From assembly GCF_022768985.1 (NCBI RefSeq), contig NZ_JALEKL010000009.1, positions 186,001 to 250,000 of the forward strand: 64,000 nucleotides of DNA, in the 5' to 3' direction. This DNA comes from Methanosphaera sp. Lineage in GTDB: Archaea; Methanobacteriota; Methanobacteria; Methanobacteriales; Methanobacteriaceae. This document shows positions 39,581-49,242 of this stretch, one piece after another. Each line of letters begins with the position of its first letter. The stretch's first letter is position 1. A program made the translations under genes and the position numbers. The notes under the pieces were generated by a model. That model was not told the DNA's origin, did not search any database, and saw only the letters and a program-made list of their open reading frames with translations.

Positions 39581-42500
39581 TTATAATACACTGTATTCAT
39601 TTAATGATTTAACATTAATTTCACCAGATGCTGCCTCTTCAATAGCTTTAAGTACAGCATTTGCACCAGCAATAGTTGTTACATATGGAATACCAAGTTC
39701 TATTGCAAGTCTACGTATAATGTATCCATCATCAGCTGACTGTTTACCAGATGGTGTGTTAATTACAAATGCAACTTCACCATTAATCATAGCATCACGA
39801 ATATTTGGTGATCCTTGACTTACTTTTCTAATTACTTCAACATCAACATCTTCTGCTGCTTTTGCAGTTCCACGTGTAGCAATAAGATCAAATCCTAAAT
39901 CTTTAGCTTTACGAGCAATAGCTGCAATTTCAGGTTTATCACTATCACGTACACTTAGGAATATTTTACCTTCTGTAGGTAAGTTCATATTTGCTGCAAG
40001 TTGAGCTTTATAATATGCAAGTCCAAAGTTTTTATCAATACCCATACTTTCTCCAGTAGATTTCATCTCAGGTCCTAGTACTGAGTCTGCATCTGGGATT
40101 TTAAGGAATGGGAATACAGATTCTTTAACTGATACATGATCAATATCAGCATAACTTACAAGATCAAAGTCTTTAAGTTTAGCTCCATTCATAAGTTTTG
40201 CTGCAATTTTAGCAATAGGTATTCCTATTGATTTACTTACAAATGGTACTGTACGACTTGCTCTTGGGTTTGCTTCAATAATGTAAAGTTTTGGTTCTGG
40301 ATCCATTTTAATTGCATATTGTATGTTAATTAAACCTTTTACACCAATTTTAAGTGCAAGTTTTGTTGTGTATTCTTCTACCTGTTTTATAATATCTTCA
40401 GGTACACTTTGTGGTGGAATTACACATGCTGAATCTCCAGAGTGAATACCAGCCTCTTCAATGTGTTCCATAATACCACATACAAATACTTCTTCACCAT
40501 CAGATAAAGCATCCACATCAAGTTCTATTGAATCTTCAAGGAATTTATCAACAAGTATAGGATGTTCTTTTGATACTTTTACAGCTTCTTTCATGTAGCT
40601 TTCAAGTTCATCATCATCGTATACAATTTCCATTGCACGTCCACCAAGAACATATGATGGTCTTACAAGTACAGGGAATCCAATTCTATGTGCTGCTTCT
40701 CTTGCATCATCAAGTGAATTTGTAATACCATATTCTGCCTGTGGAATTTCAAGTTCATTTAATACTTCTGTAAATCTTTCACGATCTTCTACCATATCAA
40801 TACTTTCAAATGGTGTACCAAGTATTTTATATCCTGCTTTATCAATTGCTTCTGCAAGGTTAATTGATGTTTGTCCACCAAATTGTACAATTACTCCATC
40901 AGGATCTTCTTTACGTAAAACTTCAAGTACATCTTCTTTTGTTAATGGTTCAAAGTATAGTTTATCTGAAATATCATAATCAGTACTTACTGTTTCGGGG
41001 TTATTGTTTATAAGTATTGTTTCAATATCATCATCTTTAAGTGCTAATGCTGCATGTACACAACAGTAATCAAACTCAATACCTTGACCAATTCTTATAG
41101 GTCCTGCTCCAAGAACAACAACTTTCTTCTTATCTGATTTTTCTGGTGTTGATTTTGAATCGTATGTTCCATAGTAGTATGGTGTTTTTGCTTCAAATTC
41201 AGCAGCACATGTATCTACCATTTTATATTCTGCGTGAAGATCAAGTTTTTCACGAGCAGCTGTTACTTCATCTTCATCAATATCAAGTATTGATGCTATT
41301 GTTTTATCAGCAAATCCATACTGTTTAATTTTTCTAAATAGTTTTTCATCATCAAAGATTGCTGTTGATTTTTCACGAATAACATCTTCCATATCAATGA
41401 TGTTTTTAATTTTATTTAAGAAAAATGGACTGATTTTTGTAATTTCAGATAACTCATCAATGTCACGTCCATCTTTAAGTGCTGAGTATATCTGGAAGAA
41501 TCTTTGATCTGTTGCATGTTCAAGATCATAATCAGTATAATCTGAGTATTCAAATGCAAACTGGTCAATATCAAGTGAACGAATAGCTTTTTGAAGTGCT
41601 TCTTCAATTGTTCTTCCTATTGCCATTACTTCTCCTGTTGATTGCATCTGTACACCAAGTTCTCCAGTGTTACCTTTAAACTTGTCAAATGGCCATCTTG
41701 GGATTTTTACAATTACATAGTCAACTGCAGGTTCAAATGATGCAGGTGTTTCTTTTGTAATGTCGTTTTTAATTTCATCAAGTGTCATTCCAAGAGCTAT
41801 TTTTGATGATACTTTAGCAATTGAATATCCTGTAGCTTTTGATGCAAGTGCACTACTTCTACTTACACGTGGATTTACTTCAATTACTTTGTATTCACGA
41901 GTTTCAGGATGTACAGCAAATTGTATGTTACATCCTCCTTCAATTCCAAGAGCTCTTATGATTTTTATTGATGCATCACGAAGTCTTTGATTATCATCAT
42001 TTGAAAATGTTTGTGTTGGTGCAACTACTACACTTTCACCTGTGTGAATTCCCATAGCATCGATGTTTTCCATGTTACATACAATGATACATGAATCATT
42101 TTTATCACGCATTACTTCGTATTCAAATTCTTCCCATCCAAGAACTGATTCATCAATTAATACTTGGTTGATGAAACTCATTTCAAGACCATGAGTTACA
42201 ATTTCTTCAAGTTCTTTTTTATTGTTTGCAATTCCTCCACCTGTTCCACCAAGTGTGAATGCTGGTCTTACAATTACAGGATAACCAATGTCATCTACAG
42301 CTTTATATGCTTCATCTAATGAATTTACTGCATGACATTTTGGTATAGGTTCATTTAATTTATCCATAAATTCTGCAAATAAGTCACGATCTTCTACATT
42401 ATTAATTGTTTCAATTGGAGATCCTAAAACTTTTATATCGTCAAGTACTCCCATTTTATCAAGATCTATTGCAATATTTAATCCTGTTTGTCCACCCATT

Positions 42501-42766
42501 GTTGGAAGGATAGCATCTACTTTTTCTTTTTCTATGATTTTTGCTACCATTTCTGCTGTTAATGGTTCTACATATACTTTATCTGCTGATTCTATATCTG
42601 TCTGAATTGTTGCAGGATTACTATTTACAAGTACTGTTTCAATATTTTCTTCTCTTAATGATTTACATGCTTGTGATCCTGAATAATCAAATTCTGCAGC
42701 TTGACCTATCTGAATCGGTCCTGAACCAATAATTAATACTTTTTTAATATCTTCATTCTTTGGCAT
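39581..42766 (-). CDS. carB: Carbamoyl-phosphate synthase large subunit CarB
   Basis: 1061 aa, a single uninterrupted chain. It makes carbamoyl phosphate for pyrimidines and arginine. Two ATP-grasp halves are visible: VLIIGSGPIQIGQAAEFDYSG with GGTGGGIANN (first half) and VVVLGAGPIRIGQGIEFDYC with GGRAMEIVYD (second half), then a C-terminal MGS-like regulatory domain. Some other methanogens have carB split into two genes. It lies 55 nt downstream of carA on the same strand. Confidence 0.97.
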   Translation of the reverse strand: MPKNEDIKKVLIIGSGPIQIGQAAEFDYSGSQACKSLREENIETVLVNSNPATIQTDIESADKVYVEPLTAEMVAKIIEKEKVDAILPTMGGQTGLNIAIDLDKMGVLDDIKVLGSPIETINNVEDRDLFAEFMDKLNEPIPKCHAVNSLDEAYKAVDDIGYPVIVRPAFTLGGTGGGIANNKKELEEIVTHGLEMSFINQVLIDESVLGWEEFEYEVMRDKNDSCIIVCNMENIDAMGIHTGESVVVAPTQTFSNDDNQRLRDASIKIIRALGIEGGCNIQFAVHPETREYKVIEVNPRVSRSSALASKATGYSIAKVSSKIALGMTLDEIKNDITKETPASFEPAVDYVIVKIPRWPFDKFKGNTGELGVQMQSTGEVMAIGRTIEEALQKAIRSLDIDQFAFEYSDYTDYDLEHATDQRFFQIYSALKDGRDIDELSEITKISPFFLNKIKNIIDMEDVIREKSTAIFDDEKLFRKIKQYGFADKTIASILDIDEDEVTAAREKLDLHAEYKMVDTCAAEFEAKTPYYYGTYDSKSTPEKSDKKKVVVLGAGPIRIGQGIEFDYCCVHAALALKDDDIETILINNNPETVSTDYDISDKLYFEPLTKEDVLEVLRKEDPDGVIVQFGGQTSINLAEAIDKAGYKILGTPFESIDMVEDRERFTEVLNELEIPQAEYGITNSLDDAREAAHRIGFPVLVRPSYVLGGRAMEIVYDDDELESYMKEAVKVSKEHPILVDKFLEDSIELDVDALSDGEEVFVCGIMEHIEEAGIHSGDSACVIPPQSVPEDIIKQVEEYTTKLALKIGVKGLINIQYAIKMDPEPKLYIIEANPRASRTVPFVSKSIGIPIAKIAAKLMNGAKLKDFDLVSYADIDHVSVKESVFPFLKIPDADSVLGPEMKSTGESMGIDKNFGLAYYKAQLAANMNLPTEGKIFLSVRDSDKPEIAAIARKAKDLGFDLIATRGTAKAAEDVDVEVIRKVSQGSPNIRDAMINGEVAFVINTPSGKQSADDGYIIRRLAIELGIPYVTTIAGANAVLKAIEEAASGEINVKSLNEYSVL

Positions 42767-42821
42767 ATCTATTTAACTCCTACTAATAAAAAAATTCTTT
42801 TTTAAATTAATTGCATTTCCC

Positions 42822-43901
42822 TTAATAATTTTTAACAACTTCTAGGAATTCATCAAAGAATTCACTTGAATCGTGTGGTCCAGGTCCTGCTTCTGGGTGA
42901 TATTGTATTCCAGATACTGGAAGTTTTGTGTGTTTTATTGCTTCTGGTGTGTTATCATTTAGGTTAATTTGTGTTATTTCAAGATCTGTGTTTTCTATTG
43001 AATTTTTATCTATTGCAAAGCTGTGGTTTTGTGATGTCATGTAAACTTTTTTAGTTTTAAGATCTTGTACTGGTTGATTTAATCCTCTGTGTCCAAATTT
43101 CATTTTATATATATCTGCACCATATGTAAGTGCAATGATCTGTTGACCAAGACAGATTCCAGCTACTGGCATATTCTGAGCTAATGTTTTTATTGTATCT
43201 TGTATTTTTTCAACATTTTCTGGATTTCCAGGTCCACTTGATATGAGAACTCCATCTGCTCCTGAATCTATAATTTCCTGTGCATCTACTGATGCTGGAT
43301 ATATTGTTACACCTACATCACGTTGTAGAAGGTTGTCTATGATGTTTTTCTTTACACCACAATCTATTACTGCAATGTTTGTTTCTTTTTGTGCAAGTGT
43401 TTTAGGTTCTGCTATTGTGATTTTTTCAACAAGTGATTGTTCTTCAATTGGTGTTTGATTTCTTGTAATTTCAAGAAGTTCTTCATCAGAAATATCCACA
43501 TTTGCAACAGCAGCTTTCATTGAACCGCGTTCTCTTATTTTAAGTGTTAATGCTCGTGTATCTATATTACTTATTCCAGGTACACCATTTTCTTCTAAAA
43601 ATTCAGATAAACTTTTCTCAGATTTTGGGTGATATGGTTGTGTACAGAGTTGTCTTACAACGTATGCTTCTGTTTTTATGTCATCGGATTGGTACCATTC
43701 TTTTGATACTCCATAGTTTCCCTCAAGAGGGTATGTTGACATAAGTATTTGTCCTTTGAATGATGGATCTGTAAGTGCTTCTACATATCCTACCATTGCT
43801 GTGGAAAATACAAGCTCTCCAGTTTTCACACATTCTGCACCGAATCCTTCACCTTCAAGTATTGTACCATCTTCTAATGCTAATTTTGCAGTTTTTACCA
43901 A
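42822..43901 (-). CDS. carA: Carbamoyl-phosphate synthase small subunit CarA
   Basis: 359 aa. The glutaminase subunit: Cys in VAGICLGQQII (about 245) and the late His-Glu in GIQYHPEAGPGPHD. The N-terminal half (1-150) is the CarA-specific domain, LEDGTILEGEGFGAE. TTG start at 43901 (LVKTAKL) with GGGGT upstream. First gene of the carAB pair; a 554-bp spacer lies before it. Confidence 0.96.
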   Translation of the reverse strand: MVKTAKLALEDGTILEGEGFGAECVKTGELVFSTAMVGYVEALTDPSFKGQILMSTYPLEGNYGVSKEWYQSDDIKTEAYVVRQLCTQPYHPKSEKSLSEFLEENGVPGISNIDTRALTLKIRERGSMKAAVANVDISDEELLEITRNQTPIEEQSLVEKITIAEPKTLAQKETNIAVIDCGVKKNIIDNLLQRDVGVTIYPASVDAQEIIDSGADGVLISSGPGNPENVEKIQDTIKTLAQNMPVAGICLGQQIIALTYGADIYKMKFGHRGLNQPVQDLKTKKVYMTSQNHSFAIDKNSIENTDLEITQINLNDNTPEAIKHTKLPVSGIQYHPEAGPGPHDSSEFFDEFLEVVKNY

Positions 43902-44455
43902 ATTTAAAACCCCGATTTATGATTATAATAATAAGAAAAAAATATTATTATATGTACATTTATTTTATATAATGTAGTAATTTTTTCTACTACAACTTTA
44001 AAATCAATATTAATTATTTTCTTTATAGCTAAAAAGAGATTGTTATTTTAAATACATTAATAATTTCTATTAAATATTTTATCAATATTTACTAGGATAT
44101 AGGAATTATTTTATTTATATTTAAAAATTTTTTAAGTAATTATTTTTTACTTAACTTTAAAATAGTATGAAAAATTATTTTATTAATAAAAATTATTTAT
44201 AGTATAACAATTAAAAATAAACTTTTCTATAACTATTTATGTCTTTTTTTACTAGAAAAAAATTTAATATTCATTCCTAATATTTATATATTGTTTTTAA
44301 TACTAAAAAAAAGTAACGGTAAAAAAGTGGATTTTTATTTAAAAAATATTGGTATTTATTTTCATTTTAGGGTTCTATTTTTATGTTATATTTTAAAAAA
44401 ATTAATTAAAAGAAAAATTACTATTTTTATGGAAAATTTTTATTTAATGAAAAAA
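43902..44455. other. Long AT-rich intergenic region, 554 bp
   Basis: The largest gap in the window, between carA and the GNAT gene (both minus strand). It holds the carA promoter region and a perfect 8-bp inverted repeat, TTAAGTAA-N7-TTACTTAA, at 44132-44154. No convincing protein or structured RNA was found. Confidence 0.4.
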
Positions 44456-44899
44456 TTATAAATCTTCATGTGTATATAGCATGATGACTGCAGTTTCTCC
44501 ATCTTCATAATAATTTTCTTCTTCCCCTATATGTTTGAAGTTATTTTCCTGGTAGAAATGTATTGCACCTATATTTGTCTTTTTTACTTCAAGTTTTATG
44601 TCTTTTATTCCATTAAGTTTAAAAATTTGAAGTGCATTTTGAAGTAAAAGTGAGCCTATTGACATACCTCTATATCTTGAGTCAACTGCTATAACAATAA
44701 TATGTCCAATATTATCCTTAAGCCAGAAAATAATATAACCTAAAATATTTGATGAATCCTCAGCTACAAGAAAACCTGCACCTGCTTCATATAACTGTAA
44801 TATTATATCAATAGGATAAGGATGTCTGAAACTTTCATATTCAATTCTTATTATATCATTAATATCTGCTGGCTTAAAATCACGAATTATCATCAGCAA
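44456..44899 (-). CDS. GNAT-family N-acetyltransferase (RimI-like)
   Basis: 147 aa. The acetyl-CoA loop is in VIAVDSRYRGMSIGSLLLQNAL (about 72-93) and the C-terminal FYQENNFKHIGEEENYYEDGETAVIM is typical of RimI/NAA10-like N-terminal acetyltransferases. Archaeal members acetylate protein N-termini. The start is TTG 44899 or ATG 44893; GTGGAG lies 5 or 11 nt upstream. Single gene. Confidence 0.8.
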   Translation of the reverse strand: MLMIIRDFKPADINDIIRIEYESFRHPYPIDIILQLYEAGAGFLVAEDSSNILGYIIFWLKDNIGHIIVIAVDSRYRGMSIGSLLLQNALQIFKLNGIKDIKLEVKKTNIGAIHFYQENNFKHIGEEENYYEDGETAVIMLYTHEDL

Positions 44900-45031
44900 A
44901 TCAACTCCACTATTTTTATAAATTTAAACATCTTACTTAATTATATTTATTAGGAACATTCAAATATATTTTTAATAAAAAAAAAATTTTTTTATTCAAA
45001 TCAAAAAATAAAATCTTCTAGATGATAAAAT

Positions 45032-45436
45032 ATGATAAAAGCATGGAAAGATTTCTCAGACTATATAGTTGAAAATTATAAAAAAAGTAGTAAAATCATA
45101 GAAGTAGGAGTGGGTAAAATACTTGATGTAGGATGCCTACTTAAAGAAAAGATGCCAGATACAGATGTGAAACTTGTTGATTTATATCCTGCAAATGAAC
45201 ATGTAATATGTGATGATATAACAAATCCAACAGATGTGATATATCAAGATGCAGATTTAATCTATTCAATAAGACCACCTGAAGAGTTACAACCAGATAT
45301 AATGAATCTAGCAGATAAATATGAAACAGATGTAATAATAAAGCCATTATTTACAGAAGAAATTAACTATAAATATAAGGCAAGATTAAAGCTTGTAAAT
45401 TACAAGCGATTATCCTTCTATCACTATAAAAGGTGA
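45032..45436 (+). CDS. UPF0146 family protein (Rossmann-like)
   Basis: 134 aa. KIIEVGVGKILDVGCLLKEKMP and VKLVDLYPANEHVICDDITNP, then DLIYSIRPPEELQ, match the archaeal UPF0146 family, which looks like a trimmed SAM-binding Rossmann fold with no known activity. ATG start; only a weak TAGATGAT site upstream. Its stop lies inside the palindrome 45432-45445, right before the ATPase gene, so the two may be coupled. Confidence 0.75.
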   Translation: MIKAWKDFSDYIVENYKKSSKIIEVGVGKILDVGCLLKEKMPDTDVKLVDLYPANEHVICDDITNPTDVIYQDADLIYSIRPPEELQPDIMNLADKYETDVIIKPLFTEEINYKYKARLKLVNYKRLSFYHYKR

Positions 45437-45445
45437 TATATCACC
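45432..45445. repeat. Perfect palindrome at the UPF0146 stop
   Basis: GGTGATATATCACC reads the same on both strands and contains the stop codon TGA of UPF0146. A second AAGGTGAT copy 13 nt on acts as the ATPase ribosome site. Confidence 0.4.
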
Positions 45446-45469
45446 ACACACCATAAAAAGGTGATGATA

Positions 45470-47986
45470 TTGACAAACTGGGAAGAAAAATCAATTGATG
45501 ATATATTTAAAGAGCTTAATACAAAAAGTAGTGGACTGAATAAAAAACAGGTAGATGAAAACATACAAAAGTATGGAAAAAACATTCTTAAAGAAGAAAG
45601 TAAGGATTCTACAATAAAGAAAATATTAATGCAATTTAGTGAACCATTAACAATACTTCTCATAATTGCCGCAGTAATATCAGCATTAATTAACAATATA
45701 ATAGATGCAGCTGTAATAATACTAGTTGTAATAATAAATGCATATCTTGGATATTCACAAGAAAAAAAAGCAGAAGATGCAATTGAAAAACTAAAATCAA
45801 TAAGTAAAAATCATGCAGTTGTCATGCGTGATAATAAAAAACAACAGATAGATGCAGAAGATGTCACAGTAGGTGATATTTTAGTAGTTGAAGAAGGTGA
45901 TTGTTGTGCTGCTGATATACGATTAATTGAAGAGTATGATCTTAAAGTTGATGAATCAGCACTTAGTGGTGAATCACTCCCAATAAAGAAATATACAGAG
46001 CAAGACTTAGAAAATAAGCATTCAAACATTGTTTTCATGGATACATATATAACAACAGGTCGTGGAGTTGGTGTTGTTGTTGCAACTGGTATGGATACAG
46101 AAATTGGTAAGATTGCAACACTTATTCAAGAAGATGAAGGTAGCAAAACTCCACTTGAAATAAAAATTGCAAATCTCAGCAAAACACTTGGTCTTCTTTC
46201 AATTATAATATGTGTTGTAATTGTAGCTGTTGAACTTCTACATAATACACCACTTAATGATACATTTATGATTGCAGTATCACTTGCTGTTGCTGCAATT
46301 CCTGAGGGTCTTCCTGCAATACTTACACTTACTCTTGCTCTTGGTATGCAGAAGATGGCACGAAATAATGTTATTATACGAAAGCTTCTTGCTGTTGAAA
46401 CTCTTGGATCATGTAGTGTTGTATGTACAGATAAAACAGGAACATTAACAGAAAATAAATTAACAGTAACAGATTCATACATATCAAATGAAAAAATGGC
46501 ATATATGATATGTTATCTTTGTAATAATGCAAAAGTTGAAGATAATACTAAAATTGGTGATCCAACAGACATATCAGCACTTGAATTTGCACAGAAAAAC
46601 ACAGAAATTAACAACAAAGACTATGAAAGAGTTCATGAAATTCCACTAAGTAGTATACGAAAAAGAATGACAACAGTAAATATTATTGATAATAAACAAT
46701 ATGTTCTAATTAAAGGTGCACCTGAAATTATACTACCAATGTGTAAATATACAGATAATAATGGAAAAATAGAAAAACTTGACACACAACAACTTGAAAC
46801 AATAAATAAACAAGTAACAAACTACACACAAGATGCACTAAGAGTACTTATGCTTGCATATCGATGTGTTGATAACTATGAGAACTATTCAAATGAAGAA
46901 CTTGAAGATGAACTAGTATTTTGTGGTATAATTGGAATGATGGATCCACCACGAAGCAGTGTATGTGATTCAATTGCTACTTGTCATGATGCAGGAATTA
47001 CTGTTAAAATGATAACAGGAGATCATAGAAATACAGCATCAAAGATAGCACAAAATGTAGGAATTAAAAATCCAGAAAATACACTAACAGGATCTGAACT
47101 TTCTAAATTATCAGATAATGAATTATGTGAAAAAATAGATGATATTAATGTATTTGCACGTGTATTTCCAGAACAAAAGGTACGTATCATCAAGGCATTG
47201 AAGATGAAAAATGAAGTAGTGTCAATGACAGGTGATGGAATAAACGATGCACCAGCACTAACAAGTGCAGATATTGGTGTTGCAATGGGATCAGGAACAG
47301 ATGTTGCAAAGAATTCATCAGATATGATACTTGAAGATGATAACTTCTCAACAATAGTCTATGCAATTAAAGAAGGTCGTGTAATATATTCAAATATTAA
47401 AAGATTTATCAAATATCAGCTATCAACAAATATTGCAGCAATATTTACAATTCTAATATCATCACTTCTTGCACTACCACTTCCATTTAATGCAATACAA
47501 CTGTTATGGATTAATATTATAATGGATGGACCACCAGCACAATCACTTGGAGTTGAAGGTGCAGATTATAATATTATGAACAATCCACCAAGACGTGAAA
47601 ATATTCTTACAAAAGAAAATATCATACATATTTCAGTTATTGGTATTATGATGTCAGTAGGTACACTACTGTTATATATGTATGAATTAAGTCTTAATGT
47701 TGGACACACTCAAGCTGTAAGTGTTGCATTTACATGCTTTGTGATGTATCAGTTATTTAATGTATTTAATTGTAGATCAAAATCTAAAAAGAAAAATACT
47801 ACACTTATAATATCAGTTATCTGTGCATTTCTGTTACAGTTGTGTGTAATTTATATTCCATTACTTCAGCCAATATTTAAAACAACAGCAATAGATCTAA
47901 GTTCATGGATATTAATTATAATTGTTTCACTTACAATTGTAGTTGTTGAACATATAATTCAGATATTTGAAAAGAAATTAAATTAA
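45470..47986 (+). CDS. P-type calcium-transporting ATPase (type II)
   Basis: 838 aa from TTG 45470. GTG 45461 and ATG 45464 in the same frame lie in AAGGTGATGAT, the ribosome site, so they are rejected. Order: N-terminal cation domain (1-75), actuator domain (about 90-225, DESALSGES), M4 with PEGLPAILTLTLAL (Ca site), phosphorylation motif DKTGTLTE (about 320), KGAPE nucleotide domain, TGDGINDAPAL hinge, then C-terminal helices with NIIMDGPPAQSLGVE (M6 Ca ligands). This pattern fits Ca2+ export (PMR1/PacL type) better than Na+/K+ pumps. The ion is inferred. Confidence 0.85.
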   Translation: MTNWEEKSIDDIFKELNTKSSGLNKKQVDENIQKYGKNILKEESKDSTIKKILMQFSEPLTILLIIAAVISALINNIIDAAVIILVVIINAYLGYSQEKKAEDAIEKLKSISKNHAVVMRDNKKQQIDAEDVTVGDILVVEEGDCCAADIRLIEEYDLKVDESALSGESLPIKKYTEQDLENKHSNIVFMDTYITTGRGVGVVVATGMDTEIGKIATLIQEDEGSKTPLEIKIANLSKTLGLLSIIICVVIVAVELLHNTPLNDTFMIAVSLAVAAIPEGLPAILTLTLALGMQKMARNNVIIRKLLAVETLGSCSVVCTDKTGTLTENKLTVTDSYISNEKMAYMICYLCNNAKVEDNTKIGDPTDISALEFAQKNTEINNKDYERVHEIPLSSIRKRMTTVNIIDNKQYVLIKGAPEIILPMCKYTDNNGKIEKLDTQQLETINKQVTNYTQDALRVLMLAYRCVDNYENYSNEELEDELVFCGIIGMMDPPRSSVCDSIATCHDAGITVKMITGDHRNTASKIAQNVGIKNPENTLTGSELSKLSDNELCEKIDDINVFARVFPEQKVRIIKALKMKNEVVSMTGDGINDAPALTSADIGVAMGSGTDVAKNSSDMILEDDNFSTIVYAIKEGRVIYSNIKRFIKYQLSTNIAAIFTILISSLLALPLPFNAIQLLWINIIMDGPPAQSLGVEGADYNIMNNPPRRENILTKENIIHISVIGIMMSVGTLLLYMYELSLNVGHTQAVSVAFTCFVMYQLFNVFNCRSKSKKKNTTLIISVICAFLLQLCVIYIPLLQPIFKTTAIDLSSWILIIIVSLTIVVVEHIIQIFEKKLN

Positions 47987-47996
47987 ATTTTCAATA

Positions 47997-48023
47997 CCTA
48001 CCCCTCATTTTCCCCCTTTTTTT
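47997..48023 (+). terminator. C-rich/T-run 3' element after the P-type ATPase
   Basis: CCTACCCCTCATTTTCCCCC then T7 at 48017-48023, beginning about 10 nt after the stop. Confidence 0.5.
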
Positions 48024-48165
48024 GATATTTTTTATTTTTTATAAATTTAATTTTATTTCTAAGGTATTTTTGATAAATAATTTTATTAACATATTAAAAA
48101 TAAATGAAATATTAAAGAAGATAGTATATTCAAATAAAAATAAATTTTAGGAGAAATATGATAAA

Positions 48166-48936
48166 ATGAGATATATTGTAATGTCTGGTACATCTGATTC
48201 AACAAAAGTTATTAACTATTTAAGTCAAGATTCAAATAATTTCATTCTTGCAACAACAGTTACAGACTATGGTGCTGAAATTGCAAAAAATGCAGGGGCA
48301 ACTGAAGTTATATCAAAAGCATTAAGATGTGAAGATTTCATTGATGTAATTAAAGAAAATAACATCGACACACTAATTGATGCAACACACCCATTTGCAG
48401 CAGTTGCAACAGAAACAGCAATAGAAAGTGCATCAAAAGCAGGAATTAATTATATAAGATATGAAAGAGCATCAACAGTACTTCCTCAATCAGATCTAAT
48501 ATATAATGCTGATACATTCAATGAAGGTGCAATAAAAGCTAAAGAAATAATAGAAGATGGAAAACTAATGCATCTTGCAGGAGTAACAACACTACCAAAA
48601 ATAACAGAAGTAATAGATCCAAACCAGGTAGTTGTACGTGTACTTCCAAATAATTTCAGCATATCAAATACACAAAAAACAGGAGTTCCAGCAGAAAATA
48701 TTGTAGCAATGCAGGGAACATATACAAAAGAGTTTAACAAAGCATTAATGAAAGAATATAACATTAAAGCAATGCTTACAAAAGAAAGTGGAGAAAGTGG
48801 AGGAGCAGAAGAAAAAATTAATGCTGCTATAGAACTACAAATTCCAGTAATACTAATTAAAAGACCAAAAATTGATGGAATAGAAAATTATCCTATTGTA
48901 CGTTCAATTGAAGAACTTGCAGAAGTTATAGAATAG
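48166..48936 (+). CDS. cbiJ: Precorrin-6A reductase CbiJ/CobK
   Basis: 256 aa. It reduces (cobalt-)precorrin-6A, a mid-pathway corrin ring step. YIVMSGTSDSTKVINYL binds NAD(P)H at the N-terminus; IDATHPFAAVATETAIESA (about 67-86) and the late LTKESGESGGAEEKINAA are family marks. ATG start with GGAGAAA upstream. Single gene. It complements CbiC (21545) and CobA (32516). Confidence 0.88.
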   Translation: MRYIVMSGTSDSTKVINYLSQDSNNFILATTVTDYGAEIAKNAGATEVISKALRCEDFIDVIKENNIDTLIDATHPFAAVATETAIESASKAGINYIRYERASTVLPQSDLIYNADTFNEGAIKAKEIIEDGKLMHLAGVTTLPKITEVIDPNQVVVRVLPNNFSISNTQKTGVPAENIVAMQGTYTKEFNKALMKEYNIKAMLTKESGESGGAEEKINAAIELQIPVILIKRPKIDGIENYPIVRSIEELAEVIE

Positions 48937-48945
48937 ATCAAATTA

Positions 48946-48974
48946 CCATCTTAATCTCCACACTTCCTTTTTTT
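48946..48974 (+). terminator. C-rich/T-run 3' element after cbiJ
   Basis: CCATC...CTCCACACTTCC followed by T7 at 48968-48974. Confidence 0.4.
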
Positions 48975-49083
48975 ATATTTAAATTTTGAAAAAATAAATT
49001 TTGTAAATATCCTTTATAAAAAATTAGTTTTATCATGTCTTATTTGGTGGTTATCTTTTTTTTCATGAAAATTTATATGAAAA

Positions 49084-49147
49084 GTTAGTCTCAGATCGCC
49101 CATCATTCATCATCATATCAGAGCTCATAGGGTTCATCATAGACTAC
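49084..49147 (-). ncRNA. Archaeal C/D box sRNA (2'-O-methylation guide)
   Basis: On the minus strand the boxes fall in the exact archaeal order: C box ATGATGA (49134-49140), 12-nt guide, D' box CTGA (49118-49121), 4-nt spacer, C' box ATGATGA (49107-49113), 12-nt guide, D box CTGA (49091-49094). The flanks TAGTC and GACTA can form a closing stem, as a K-turn for L7Ae needs. The D' guide reads ACCCTATGAGCT and the D guide ATGATGGGCGAT; by the N+5 rule both would direct methylation of a C. The stretch is clearly richer in G+C than the surrounding gap. The targets are not proved. Part of the D guide could pair with the conserved UCGCCCAUU stretch of 23S rRNA as I remember it. A box-A promoter sits at the right distance upstream. 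Confidence 0.85.
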
Positions 49148-49158
49148 TAATATTTTTC

Positions 49159-49171
49159 AATATAAACTTTT
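49159..49171 (-). promoter_or_regulatory. Box-A promoter of the C/D sRNA
   Basis: On the minus strand AAAAGTTTATATT fits AAANNTTTATATA. Its centre is about 22-25 nt upstream of the predicted sRNA 5' end, the normal box-A to start distance. Confidence 0.65.
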
Positions 49172-49242
49172 AATCTTTTAATCTCATATTCCAATCATTG
49201 ACTAGAAGATATTAAATTATAGAAGTATTTATGTAAATACTC

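Noticed and set aside
43902-44455. 554-bp gap considered as an origin of replication
   Set aside because: No repeated origin-recognition-box motifs and no cdc6/orc1 gene nearby; only one short dyad was found.
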